From Candidatus Gemmiger excrementavium (GTDB lineage: Bacteria > Bacillota > Clostridia > Oscillospirales > Ruminococcaceae), in assembly GCA_019116485.1 (NCBI GenBank), contig DXBO01000134.1, positions 1-64,000 of the forward strand: a stretch of 64,000 nucleotides of DNA, written 5' to 3'. The stretch's first letter is position 1. Each line of letters begins with the position of its first letter. Positions 1 to 6,941 of the stretch are shown one piece after another. The position numbers and the translations under genes are program-made. The notes beneath the pieces were generated by a model. That model worked only from the letters and a program-made list of their open reading frames with translations. It was not told the DNA's origin and searched no databases.

Positions 1-74
1 CGCACGGTAAGAGGGAAAAAAGACAAAAGTTTACAAAATAAAACAAAAAATTAATAATAAATCTTAAAAAGCCC

Positions 75-102
75 TTTACAAAGAAAAAAGGTATGATATA
101 AT
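75..102 (+). promoter_or_regulatory. Promoter of the desulfoferrodoxin-rubredoxin operon
   Basis: TTTACA (75-80) and TATAAT (97-102) are separated by 16 bases, in a strongly AT-rich stretch that contrasts with the GC-rich genes. The leader to the first start codon is about 75 bases. The first 74 bases of the window are A-rich and hold no gene that I can see. Confidence 0.7.
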
Positions 103-185
103 ATAAATATGAACCGGGGAGCGCGGTTCAAAAGATAAGAAAAAATCCTAATCCAATCTGCACAACCAAACAATGGAGGCATACG

Positions 186-560
186 ATGGAACTGAAATAC
201 TATATTTGCGAACACTGCGGCAATATCATCACCAAGGTCCAGGATAAAGGCGTGCCCGTCTTCTGCTGCGGCCAGAAAATGACCGAACTGGTCCCCGGCA
301 CGGTGGAAGCCGCCCATGAAAAGCATATCCCCGTCTACACCGTGGAGAACGGCACCGTCCATGTGGCGGTGGGCAGCGTGGAGCATCCCATGGTGGATGC
401 CCACTATATCCAGTGGATCACGCTGCAGACCAAGCAGGGCAGCCAGATCAAGTATCTGCAGCCCGGCCAGGCCCCCAAGGCTGACTTTGCCCTGACTGAG
501 GGCGATGAGGTGGTGGCGGTGTTCGCCTACTGCAACCTCCACGGCCTGTGGAAAGCCTGA
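186..560 (+). CDS. dfx: Desulfoferrodoxin (superoxide reductase)
   Basis: 124 residues, the usual size of a two-iron desulfoferrodoxin. The N-terminal desulforedoxin-like domain has the four iron ligands Cys8, Cys11 and the adjacent pair Cys27-Cys28. The C-terminal superoxide reductase domain has the EKHIPV motif with its conserved lysine, further histidines (EHPM, DAHYIQWI) and the terminal CNLHGLW motif that supplies Cys and His to the catalytic Fe site. The family reduces superoxide to hydrogen peroxide without making oxygen, in the cytoplasm of anaerobes. It is followed 38 bases later by rubredoxin, the usual electron donor, with a terminator after that, so the two form a compact operon. 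An AATGGAGG sequence lies 6-12 bases before the ATG. Confidence 0.95.
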   Translation: MELKYYICEHCGNIITKVQDKGVPVFCCGQKMTELVPGTVEAAHEKHIPVYTVENGTVHVAVGSVEHPMVDAHYIQWITLQTKQGSQIKYLQPGQAPKADFALTEGDEVVAVFAYCNLHGLWKA

Positions 561-598
561 TCCCTACCAAACGATACGCATAAAGGAGAGTTATACCC

Positions 599-757
599 AT
601 GGAAAAGTTTGCCTGCCCCTGTGGCTATGTTTATGATCCCGCTCTGGGCGATCCCGACAACGGCATCGCCCCCGGCACCCCCTGGGAGGATGTTCCCGCT
701 GATTGGGTCTGCCCCGTCTGCGGCCTGGGCAAGGATGCCTTTACCCCCGAGGGCTGA
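599..757 (+). CDS. Rubredoxin
   Basis: A 52-residue protein beginning [20 protein letters not shown]. The two CxxC pairs (CPCGY and CPVCG) bind one iron, and the [14 protein letters not shown] segment is the standard second knuckle. The first knuckle is CPCGY where many family members have CxxCGY, which is the same spacing. AGGAG lies 13 bases before the ATG. It is the small electron carrier expected to reduce the desulfoferrodoxin encoded just upstream, so the two genes together detoxify superoxide in the cytoplasm. The gene ends 13 bases before a strong terminator. Confidence 0.93.
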   Translation: MEKFACPCGYVYDPALGDPDNGIAPGTPWEDVPADWVCPVCGLGKDAFTPEG

Positions 758-769
758 AAAAAGTTACCA

Positions 770-818
770 AACCGCAGGGCGGATGCACCGTACAGGGCAT
801 CTGCCCTGCGGTTCTTTT
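770..818 (+). terminator. Intrinsic terminator after rubredoxin
   Basis: The arms AACCGCAGGGC and GCCCTGCGGTT (770-780 and 803-813) form a stem, with additional pairing inside (GATGC with GCATC), followed by TCTTTTTG. Confidence 0.9.
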
Positions 819-865
819 TGGGAAAATCCACAAAACGGCCCCCACAATTTTAGGCGAGCTGCCCA

Positions 866-895
866 TTGCGCAAACGTGTCAAGGACCTTTATACT
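866..895 (+). promoter_or_regulatory. Promoter of the RpiR-type regulator
   Basis: TTGCGC (866-871) and TATACT (890-895) with an 18-base spacer, about 45 bases before the start codon. Confidence 0.5.
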
Positions 896-939
896 TATAG
901 AAAAGAAAGTTTTTTTCAAAAAGGGGGGGCGGAAAAGGC

Positions 940-1785
940 GTGCTGATGGAGAATTTCTGGCAGATGCTGCGGGAAAAGCGCCCTGAACTCACCCGCTCAG
1001 GGCGGCTGGTGGCGGATTATCTGCTGCAAAATCCCCAGGGGGCCCAGAACCTGTCCATCTCCCAGCTGGCCCAGGTGTGTCAGGTGGCCGAGGCCACCAT
1101 CTTCCGGTTCTGCCGGGCGCTGGGGTTTGAGGGCTACCACGAGATGAAGATCGCCATTGCCCAGGCCAATGCCATGGTCAGCCCGCTGCCCACCCGGCTG
1201 GAACCCGGGGCGGACACAGCCACCCTTTACCGCTATGCGTCGGAGTCTGTGGTGGAGATGCTGTCCGCCATGCGGGGGGCGCTGGAACTGGCGGCGGTGG
1301 ACCAGGCCGCCGCGTTGTTGAAAAACGCCCGGCAGGTGTATTGCCTGGGGCAAGGCAGCGGGCAGATTCTGGCCAAAGATATCTGGTCCCGGTTCGCTTC
1401 GCTGTCCAACAAATTCCGCACAGCGGGGGACACCCACATGCAGGCGGTGGCTGCCAGCCTGATGGGGCCGGAAGACACGGTGCTGTTTGTCTCCTACTCC
1501 GGCCTGGTGCGGGACACACTGGAGACGCTGCGCCTGGCCCGGGGCAGCGGCGCCCGGGTGATTCTGCTGACTTACTGCCCGGATACCCCGGCCAATGCCC
1601 TGGCCGATGTGGTGCTGCGCTGCGGCGGGGGCGAGAACCCGCTGGATATGCTGGGCATGCCGGCCAAGATCGCTGTGCTGTTTGCCGCCAATGTGCTGGT
1701 GCTGCGCTATATGATGGACAACCCCGAACAGGTGGAACGGGCCCGGCACCGCACAGGCCGTGCCCTGGGGGAAAAATCCCTGTGA
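940..1785 (+). CDS. MurR/RpiR family transcriptional regulator
   Basis: About 281 residues. The N-terminal third is an RpiR-type helix-turn-helix: LSISQLAQVCQVAEATIFRF followed by CRALGFEGYHEMK. The C-terminal half is a SIS phosphosugar-binding domain (QVYCLGQGSGQILAKDI, then VLFVSYSGLVRDTLETLRLAR, then VILLTYCPDTPANALADVVL). Such proteins sense a sugar phosphate and control sugar or amino-sugar catabolic genes. No sugar operon lies beside it, so its target is not evident here. A run of seven Gs ends about 10 bases before the GTG at 940. An ATG at 946 is the alternative start. The gene is monocistronic and ends at a large palindrome. Confidence 0.85.
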   Translation: MLMENFWQMLREKRPELTRSGRLVADYLLQNPQGAQNLSISQLAQVCQVAEATIFRFCRALGFEGYHEMKIAIAQANAMVSPLPTRLEPGADTATLYRYASESVVEMLSAMRGALELAAVDQAAALLKNARQVYCLGQGSGQILAKDIWSRFASLSNKFRTAGDTHMQAVAASLMGPEDTVLFVSYSGLVRDTLETLRLARGSGARVILLTYCPDTPANALADVVLRCGGGENPLDMLGMPAKIAVLFAANVLVLRYMMDNPEQVERARHRTGRALGEKSL

Positions 1786-1801
1786 AAGGATAGAAAGCGA
1801 T

Positions 1802-1855
1802 AAGAACCAGTCTGCCGCCAGCCGGAACCTTCCGGCTGGCGGCAGACTGGTTCTT
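1802..1855. terminator. Long perfect palindrome, probable bidirectional terminator
   Basis: Two perfectly complementary 26-base arms (1802-1827 and 1830-1855) are separated by only CC. It sits between two convergent genes, and the right arm runs into the stop codon of the WecG-type gene (TAA at 1854-1856). Each strand ends the stem with TTCTT rather than a long T run. Confidence 0.7.
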
Positions 1856-2603
1856 AGTGGCGGCAGGTCCACCACAGAAAGCGCAGATTGGTGGAAAGAT
1901 ACCGCCCCAGCAGGCGGCGGGGGTCCTGCAGCAGGCGGTACAGCCATTCCAGGCTGCACCGCTGCATCCACTGGGGTGCCCGGCGGATGTTGCCGGCCTC
2001 GTAGTCAAAGGCGGCGCCCACGCCGATCATCAGTGCCTGCACGGCGCCCTGGTGGTCGGCCATCCAACGCTCCTGTTTGGGGGCGCCCAGTCCCACCCAT
2101 ACCAGGTCCGGTTTGGCGGCGTTGATCCGGGCCACCATGGCGGCGTCCTCCTCGGGGGTCAGGGCGCGGAACGGGGGCGAGACCATCCCCGCGATCACGG
2201 CACCGGGATAGGCGGTTTCGATCTTGCGGCGCAGCAGGTCCAGCGTTTCCGGGGTGGAACCGTAGAAAAAGTGGCGGCAGGGGGTCTTGGCGCTGTCCTG
2301 CAGCAGTTCCCGCATCAGGTCGGGCCCGGTGACCCGGGCGGCGTTGGAAAAGCCCTTGCGGCGGCTGTACTGGGACAGGGGCCCCCCGTCCGGCAGGGCC
2401 AGCACCGCCCCGTTCTGTACGGCCCGGTAGGCCGCGTCGCGGGAGGCGGTGACGGTGGTGTGCACGTTGGCCACGCAGATATAACGCCCGCGCCAGGTCT
2501 GTAAGTTCCGGGCGATCAGGGCCTTGGTCTTTTCCATATCGGTCACGGCGATGTGTACACCCATGATATCACAGGTGGGCAGCGGCTGGTGTTCCTTCTC
2601 CAT
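1854..2603 (-). CDS. WecG/TagA/CpsF family glycosyltransferase
   Basis: 249 residues, normal for GT26. Family motifs are plain: CVANVHTTVTASRDAAYRA near the start, ALPDGGPLSQYSRRKG with the conserved Asp, VTGPDLMRELL, FFYGSTPETLDLL, and the signature PDLVWVGLGAPKQERWM followed by GVGAAFDYEAG and RAPQW. The C-terminal LYRLLQDPRRLLGRY segment is the membrane-association tail. Characterised members add N-acetylmannosamine (or a similar sugar) to undecaprenyl-PP-GlcNAc when wall teichoic acid or polysaccharide is begun. The start at 2603 is chosen because CGGAGG lies 5 bases before it, although the frame stays open further upstream. No other teichoic acid gene is adjacent, so the exact polymer is unknown. 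Confidence 0.9.
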   Translation of the reverse strand: MEKEHQPLPTCDIMGVHIAVTDMEKTKALIARNLQTWRGRYICVANVHTTVTASRDAAYRAVQNGAVLALPDGGPLSQYSRRKGFSNAARVTGPDLMRELLQDSAKTPCRHFFYGSTPETLDLLRRKIETAYPGAVIAGMVSPPFRALTPEEDAAMVARINAAKPDLVWVGLGAPKQERWMADHQGAVQALMIGVGAAFDYEAGNIRRAPQWMQRCSLEWLYRLLQDPRRLLGRYLSTNLRFLWWTCRH

Positions 2604-2640
2604 GGGGGCCTCCGTTGTGTTGACAAAATGCTGTGTCCTT

Positions 2641-2669
2641 ATCATACCATCGCGCCGGTCATTTTTCAA
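2641..2669 (-). promoter_or_regulatory. Promoter of the WecG-type gene
   Basis: On the minus strand TTGAAA (2664-2669) and TATGAT (2641-2646) are separated by 17 bases, about 38 bases before the start codon. Confidence 0.6.
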
Positions 2670-2675
2670 TGCGCA

Positions 2676-2713
2676 GGGCAAAAACCGCGCCCTTCCGGTG
2701 GGGGAGGGCGCGG
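2676..2713 (-). terminator. Terminator of the potassium uptake operon
   Basis: Minus-strand stem CCGCGCCCT/AGGGCGCGG followed by TTTTTG, directly after the stop of the KdpE-like gene. Confidence 0.85.
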
Positions 2714-2717
2714 CGGT

Positions 2718-3410
2718 TCATTCGATCTTCATCATGCGGTAACCCACACCGATGTGGGTCTGGATGTACTGGGGGGAACCGGGGGCGGATTCCAGTTTTT
2801 TGCGCAGGGTGGCCATGAACACCCGCAGGGAGGCCACGTCGTTTTCCCAGCTGGTGCCCCAGACCTTCTGGGTGATGTAGGTGTGGGTCAGCACCTTGCC
2901 GCAGTTGCGGGCCATCAGGCAGAGCAGCTTGTACTCAATGGGGGTCAGGTGCAGCTCCTTGTCCCCCAAAAAAGCGCAGCCTGCCGCAAAATCGATGCGC
3001 AGCTGTCCGTTGATGAACACCGGGCTGCCGCTGCTGGGCAGGGCGGCCAGCCGCCGCAGGGTCACCCGCAGCCGGGCCAGCAGTTCTTCCACCGAGAAGG
3101 GTTTGGTCAGGTAGTCGTCAGCGCCGGAGTCCAGGGCCTCGATCTTGTCGGCATCCTCGCTGCGGGCGCTGAGCACGATGATGGGCATGTCGGACCAGCT
3201 GCGCACCCGGCGGATGATCTCCACCCCGTCCAGGTCGGGCAGCCCCAGGTCCAGCAGCAGAATATCCGGGTTGGCGGTGGCGGCTTCCCGCAGGGCTTCC
3301 TCGCCGTTGCAGGCCAGGGTGAAGCGGTAGTCGTGGGCTTTCAGGGTGGTGGCGATCAGATTGCGGATGGGGGCGTCATCCTCCACCACCAGGATCAGCG
3401 GTTTATTCAT
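2718..3410 (-). CDS. KdpE-like OmpR-family response regulator
   Basis: 230 residues. The receiver domain (1-115) has the acidic pair Asp11-Asp12, the phosphorylation site Asp54 (LLLDLGLPDLDG), the conserved Ser in IIVLSAR and the Lys in DYLTKPF. Residues 130-230 are an OmpR-type winged helix (LTPIEYKLLCLMARNCGKVLT, ending THIGVGYRM). Sequence and context match KdpE: the gene overlaps the kinase gene by 8 bases and closes a TrkH-TrkA operon instead of a kdpFABC operon. It is therefore likely to control potassium uptake genes, perhaps its own operon. Confidence 0.88.
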   Translation of the reverse strand: MNKPLILVVEDDAPIRNLIATTLKAHDYRFTLACNGEEALREAATANPDILLLDLGLPDLDGVEIIRRVRSWSDMPIIVLSARSEDADKIEALDSGADDYLTKPFSVEELLARLRVTLRRLAALPSSGSPVFINGQLRIDFAAGCAFLGDKELHLTPIEYKLLCLMARNCGKVLTHTYITQKVWGTSWENDVASLRVFMATLRKKLESAPGSPQYIQTHIGVGYRMMKIE

Positions 3411-4506
3411 GCAGCGTTACCTCCCCCAGGGGCACGGTAAAGGTGAACACACAGCCGTGGGGCGTGTTGTCGGTCAGTTCGATGTGTCCGCCGTGGGCCT
3501 CCACGATGGTGCGGCACAGGGCCAGCCCTACCCCCAGGCTGCGGCGGCTGTCCGCCACGGGGTGTTCGCCGGTGTAAAACATTTCAAAGATATGGGGCTT
3601 GCGGTCATCGGAAATACCGGGCCCTTCGTCCGCCACCGACAGGGCGACGAACTGCCCCCGGGGCAGGGCCGATAGCACGATGGCCGCGCCGGGGGGCGTG
3701 TATTTTACCGCATTGTCGATGAGATTGATGAGTACCTGTACGATCAGCCGGGCGTCCATGCGGGCCAGCAGCAGTTCATCGGGCAGTTCCACCCGGATGG
3801 GGTGGGTGTCGGCGGCGCGGCGGGTATGGCGCAGCGCTTCCTCGATCACCTCGCCTACCAATTCGGTGGAAAGGCGCAGGTTCATCCGCCCGTCCTCGAT
3901 GCGGGTGATGGACAGAAGATTTTCCACCAGGTTGATGAGCCAGATGGAATCGTCGTAAATGTCGGAAAAAATCTGCCGCCGGGCTTCGTCGTCCAGCCGC
4001 TGGTCGTTGGCCAGCAGGTTGGCCGCGTTGCCTGAAATGGAGGTCAGCGGGGTACGCAGATCGTGAGAGATGGCCCGCAGCAAATCGGCCCGCAGCTGCT
4101 CGTTTTTGGCCAGCAGGGCGGCGCGCTCCTTCTCCTGGATATTGTGCATGTTCTGGATGGAGAGGGTGACCGTGATGATGGATACGATCAGCATGACGGC
4201 CAGGGTGACCGGGGCGCCTTTATCGTAGGCGTGCAGGGTCAGCCGCGGGTCAGTGAAAAAGAAGTTGTACAGCAGCACGCTGGCCACCGAGCTGAGTACG
4301 CCGCAGAAATAACTGCGGGTGAACAGCGAAGTCAGCAGCGCCCCCAGCACATACACCGAAATGATGTTGGCCTTGGTAAAGGCAAACATCCAGAAAATAT
4401 TGCCGATACCGGTGCCCGCCGTCAGGATCAGCAGGGTCACGCCCAGGTCCTGCCAGCGGGGCACCAGCTGCCCGCGCAGTGCCCGGGGTGTTTCGTTGTG
4501 TGTCAT
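3403..4506 (-). CDS. KdpD-like sensor histidine kinase, C-terminal form
   Basis: 367 residues, less than half of full-length KdpD (about 900). It starts directly at the membrane part: four hydrophobic segments (residues about 20-115, including VYVLGALLTSLFTRSYFCGVLSS) of DUF4118 type. A linker, the dimerisation H-box LRAISHDLRTPLTSISG (His near residue 147) and an ATPase domain (NLIDNAVKYTP, DEGPGISDD, GVGLALCRTIVEAHGG) follow. The N-terminal KdpD and universal-stress domains that bind c-di-AMP or UspC in other species are absent. It presumably phosphorylates the adjacent KdpE-like regulator. Position after TrkA points to sensing of potassium or turgor. Confidence 0.88.
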   Translation of the reverse strand: MTHNETPRALRGQLVPRWQDLGVTLLILTAGTGIGNIFWMFAFTKANIISVYVLGALLTSLFTRSYFCGVLSSVASVLLYNFFFTDPRLTLHAYDKGAPVTLAVMLIVSIITVTLSIQNMHNIQEKERAALLAKNEQLRADLLRAISHDLRTPLTSISGNAANLLANDQRLDDEARRQIFSDIYDDSIWLINLVENLLSITRIEDGRMNLRLSTELVGEVIEEALRHTRRAADTHPIRVELPDELLLARMDARLIVQVLINLIDNAVKYTPPGAAIVLSALPRGQFVALSVADEGPGISDDRKPHIFEMFYTGEHPVADSRRSLGVGLALCRTIVEAHGGHIELTDNTPHGCVFTFTVPLGEVTLHE

Positions 4507-4564
4507 GCCGTCACCGCCTTTGTACCATCATAGCACAAAGCGGCTGCAAACACCAGGGGGCGGC

Positions 4565-4702
4565 TCAATCCTGGCGCCAGCGTTTGATCCGGGCGGCCCG
4601 TTCCCGGCGGGAACGCCGGAGAAACCGGTCAAACCGGGTGCAGGCCAGCCAGGCGAATGCACCCGCGCCCAGGACGCAAAGAATCAGCAGAAAATCTCTC
4701 AT
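4565..4702 (-). CDS. 45-residue single-span membrane peptide in the Trk-Kdp operon
   Basis: Not recognised as a named family. The reading frame gives MRDFLLILCVLGAGAFAWLA, then a short tail CTRFDRFLRRSRRERAARIKRWRQD. It is one hydrophobic helix (residues 4-20) followed by a very basic cytoplasmic tail (nine Arg and one Lys in 25 residues). GGAAGG lies 9 bases before the ATG, and the gene fits without overlap between trkA (21 bases upstream) and the kinase gene (58 bases downstream). By position and shape it recalls KdpF, the small subunit of the Kdp complex, but there is no sequence evidence for homology. Confidence 0.65.
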   Translation of the reverse strand: MRDFLLILCVLGAGAFAWLACTRFDRFLRRSRRERAARIKRWRQD

Positions 4703-4723
4703 GGGGGTGCGCCTTCCTTTCCA

Positions 4724-5371
4724 TCAGACATGGAAGCAGCGCTTCAGCGAAGGGTACTCGCCCAGGGCCAGCACGGTGCCCGAAGCGGGCAGCACCGTGT
4801 AGGAGGAAATGTTGGCGTCCATCACGCCGTCATGTTTGAGGGCCAGCAGGTTGATGTTATACTTTTTGCGGATGTCGATGTCGCCCACGCTTTTGCCCGC
4901 CCAGCTGTCCGGGATGGGCACCTCCACAATGGCGTTTTTGGCGTCCAGCTCAATATAGTCCAGCAGATGGTCGGAGCCGTAGCGGTAGGCCGCCCACTTG
5001 GCCAGCTGTTTTTCAGGGTAGAGGATTTCGTCGGCGCCGTTGCGCAGCAAAAACTTGGCCTGCACATCCCGTTCCGCCCGGGACACCACCAGCTGGGCGC
5101 CCAGTTCTTTCAGCAGGGAGGTGGTCTCCAGCGAACTCTGGAAATCCCCGCTGATGGCCACGATGCAGACATCAAAGTTGCGCACGCCCAGCGCCTTGAG
5201 AAATTCCGGGTTGGTGCTGTCCCCGATCTGGGCGTTGGTCACAATGTCCAGAATCTCGTTGACCCGTTCCTCGTTTTCATCCACGGCCATGATCTGATGG
5301 CCCTGTTCATTCAGGTGCATGGCAATGTGCCGCCCAAAACGGCCCAGCCCGATAAGAAGAAAAGATTTCAT
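4724..5371 (-). CDS. trkA: TrkA/KtrA-type potassium channel regulatory subunit
   Basis: 215 residues, one RCK unit as in KtrA (E. coli TrkA has two). The N-terminal RCK_N Rossmann fold begins MKSFLLIGLGRFGRHIAMHL with the GxGxxG nucleotide motif and an acidic residue ending strand 2 (VDENEERV). DSTNPEFLKALGVRNFDVCIVAISGDFQSSL and AELV-type strands follow. Residues from about 140 form the RCK_C ligand-binding domain. The protein forms a cytoplasmic ring on TrkH and gates it in response to nucleotides and, in many Firmicutes, c-di-AMP. It lies 18 bases after trkH in the same operon. Confidence 0.93.
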   Translation of the reverse strand: MKSFLLIGLGRFGRHIAMHLNEQGHQIMAVDENEERVNEILDIVTNAQIGDSTNPEFLKALGVRNFDVCIVAISGDFQSSLETTSLLKELGAQLVVSRAERDVQAKFLLRNGADEILYPEKQLAKWAAYRYGSDHLLDYIELDAKNAIVEVPIPDSWAGKSVGDIDIRKKYNINLLALKHDGVMDANISSYTVLPASGTVLALGEYPSLKRCFHV

Positions 5372-5389
5372 GGTATGGTTTCCTTTCCT

Positions 5390-6721
5390 TTACCCCACAG
5401 TGATGCGTTCCTGGGGCAGTTTGCTGTTGGCCTTGGAAAAACCGGACAGCGCCGCGTAGATCAGCGTCAGACCGCCCACCCGGCCAATGAACATCAGTGC
5501 GATGAGAATCCCCTGGGATACCAAGCCCAATCCGGGGGTCAGCCCCAGGGACAGGCCCACGGTGCCTATGGCGGAAGCGGTCTCGAACAGGCAGGCCGAA
5601 AGGGGCAGCCCCTCCATGGCGCTGATGAGGAATCCCCCGGTGAGAAAGAGGGTCAGGTACAAAAACAGGATGGTGGCGGCGTTGCACACCGTCTTGTTGT
5701 CGATGCGGCGCCCGAAAAACCGGGCTTCGGCCCGCCGGCAGAACACGGCAATGGCGTTGGCAAACAACACGGCGGCGGTAGTGGTTTTCATACCGCCGGC
5801 AGTGGACCCCGGCGAACCGCCGATGAGCATGAGCAGAATGGTCAGCCCCTGACCCACGCCGGACAGGGCGTTCAGGTCGGCGGTGTTGAACCCTGCCGTG
5901 CGGGGCGTCACCGACTGGAACAGGGCGGCCAGCACCCGCTCGCCGCCGTGCAGGTCCCCGAACTCTCCAAAATAGAACCACAGTGCCGGCACCGCGATGA
6001 GCAGCGCCGTGGTACTCAGGATCACCTTGCTCTGCATGCGGTAGCGGTGCAGCCGCAGCTTGTTGGCGCGAATGTCGTCCCAGGTCAGGAACCCGATGCC
6101 GCCGATGACGATCAGCGCCATGATAGTCAGGTTGATGACCGGGTCCGCCCGGTAGCCGGTCAGCGAAACATATTTCCCTTCCGGCGAGCCCAGCAGGTCA
6201 AATCCCGCGTTGCAGAAAGCGGATATCGAGTGAAACACCGCCATCCAGATGCCCCGCGGCCCGTAATCCCGGCAAAAGACCGGCAGCATGCACAAGGCGC
6301 CTGCCAATTCCAGCAGAAAGGACGCCCGCAGTACAAAGCCGGTCAGCCGCACGATACCCCCCACCTTGGGGGCGGCGATGGCTTCCTGCATGGTGCCCCG
6401 CTGCATCAGCGAAATCTTGCGCCCTGCCAGCAGGGAAATGCTGGCCGCCACCGTGATGACCCCCAATCCGCCGATCTGGATCAGCGTCAGGATCACGGCC
6501 TGGCCGAACCAGGACCAGTGGGTGGCGGTGTCCTGCACCACCAGGCCGGTAACGCATACCGCCGAAGTGGCGGTGAACAGTGCTTCATGGAAGGGTGTCA
6601 CGGAAAAATCCCGTGCCGCAAAGGGCAGCATCAGCAGCAGGCTGCCCCCCAGTATGACCGCTGCAAACAGCAGAATGATGGTCTGAAAGGTCGTCAGATG
6701 CGGGCGACGAAACCCCTGCAT
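5390..6721 (-). CDS. trkH: TrkH/KtrB-type potassium uptake pore
   Basis: 443 residues with about ten membrane-spanning or pore segments, KtrB size. Four imperfect M1-P-M2 repeats can be followed: TSAVCVTGLVVQD, HSISAFCNAGFD, SVTPRTAGFNTADL and ETASAIGTVGLSLG, each holding the conserved filter glycine. GGSPGSTAGGMKT is the family's conserved intramembrane loop. It is the potassium-translocating subunit in the cytoplasmic membrane, working with TrkA. It is the first gene of the operon trkH-trkA-small peptide-kinase-regulator. A TATAAT sequence for the minus strand lies near 6791-6796, about 70 bases upstream. Confidence 0.93.
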   Translation of the reverse strand: MQGFRRPHLTTFQTIILLFAAVILGGSLLLMLPFAARDFSVTPFHEALFTATSAVCVTGLVVQDTATHWSWFGQAVILTLIQIGGLGVITVAASISLLAGRKISLMQRGTMQEAIAAPKVGGIVRLTGFVLRASFLLELAGALCMLPVFCRDYGPRGIWMAVFHSISAFCNAGFDLLGSPEGKYVSLTGYRADPVINLTIMALIVIGGIGFLTWDDIRANKLRLHRYRMQSKVILSTTALLIAVPALWFYFGEFGDLHGGERVLAALFQSVTPRTAGFNTADLNALSGVGQGLTILLMLIGGSPGSTAGGMKTTTAAVLFANAIAVFCRRAEARFFGRRIDNKTVCNAATILFLYLTLFLTGGFLISAMEGLPLSACLFETASAIGTVGLSLGLTPGLGLVSQGILIALMFIGRVGGLTLIYAALSGFSKANSKLPQERITVG

Positions 6722-6855
6722 GGTCTGATCTCTCCTTACTATCAGGATGGGGTTGGTATACCCCCGGGAATGCCCGTTTATGTTACCCTTTATTATAACC
6801 CGCTATCCTTTAAAAGGGTGTAAATATCCACCCTGGCCGCATTAAGACTGTATTA

Positions 6856-6932
6856 AGAAAAAAACCGGGCGCCGCAGCGCCCGGTCCCGGACGGAAAACA
6901 AAAAACAGACACCGCCAATTGGGCGGTGTCTG
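6856..6932 (-). terminator. Two tandem terminators after the AGCS symporter gene
   Basis: On the minus strand the first stem is CAGACACCGCC/GGCGGTGTCTG (6906-6932) followed by TTTTTTG, and the second is ACCGGGCGC/GCGCCCGGT (6864-6885) followed by TTTTTTTC. They shield the trkH promoter, which lies immediately beyond, from read-through. Confidence 0.9.
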
Positions 6933-6941
6933 GCCGGGGGG

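Noticed and set aside
2718-4506. A complete Kdp potassium pump operon
   Set aside because: Only the two-component genes are of Kdp type. The transporter genes before them are TrkH and TrkA, with no KdpA, KdpB or KdpC.
4319-6823. An 834-codon open frame on the plus strand opposite the Trk-Kdp operon
   Set aside because: It runs against four well-supported minus-strand genes and encodes Gln/His/Gly-rich sequence without known motifs.
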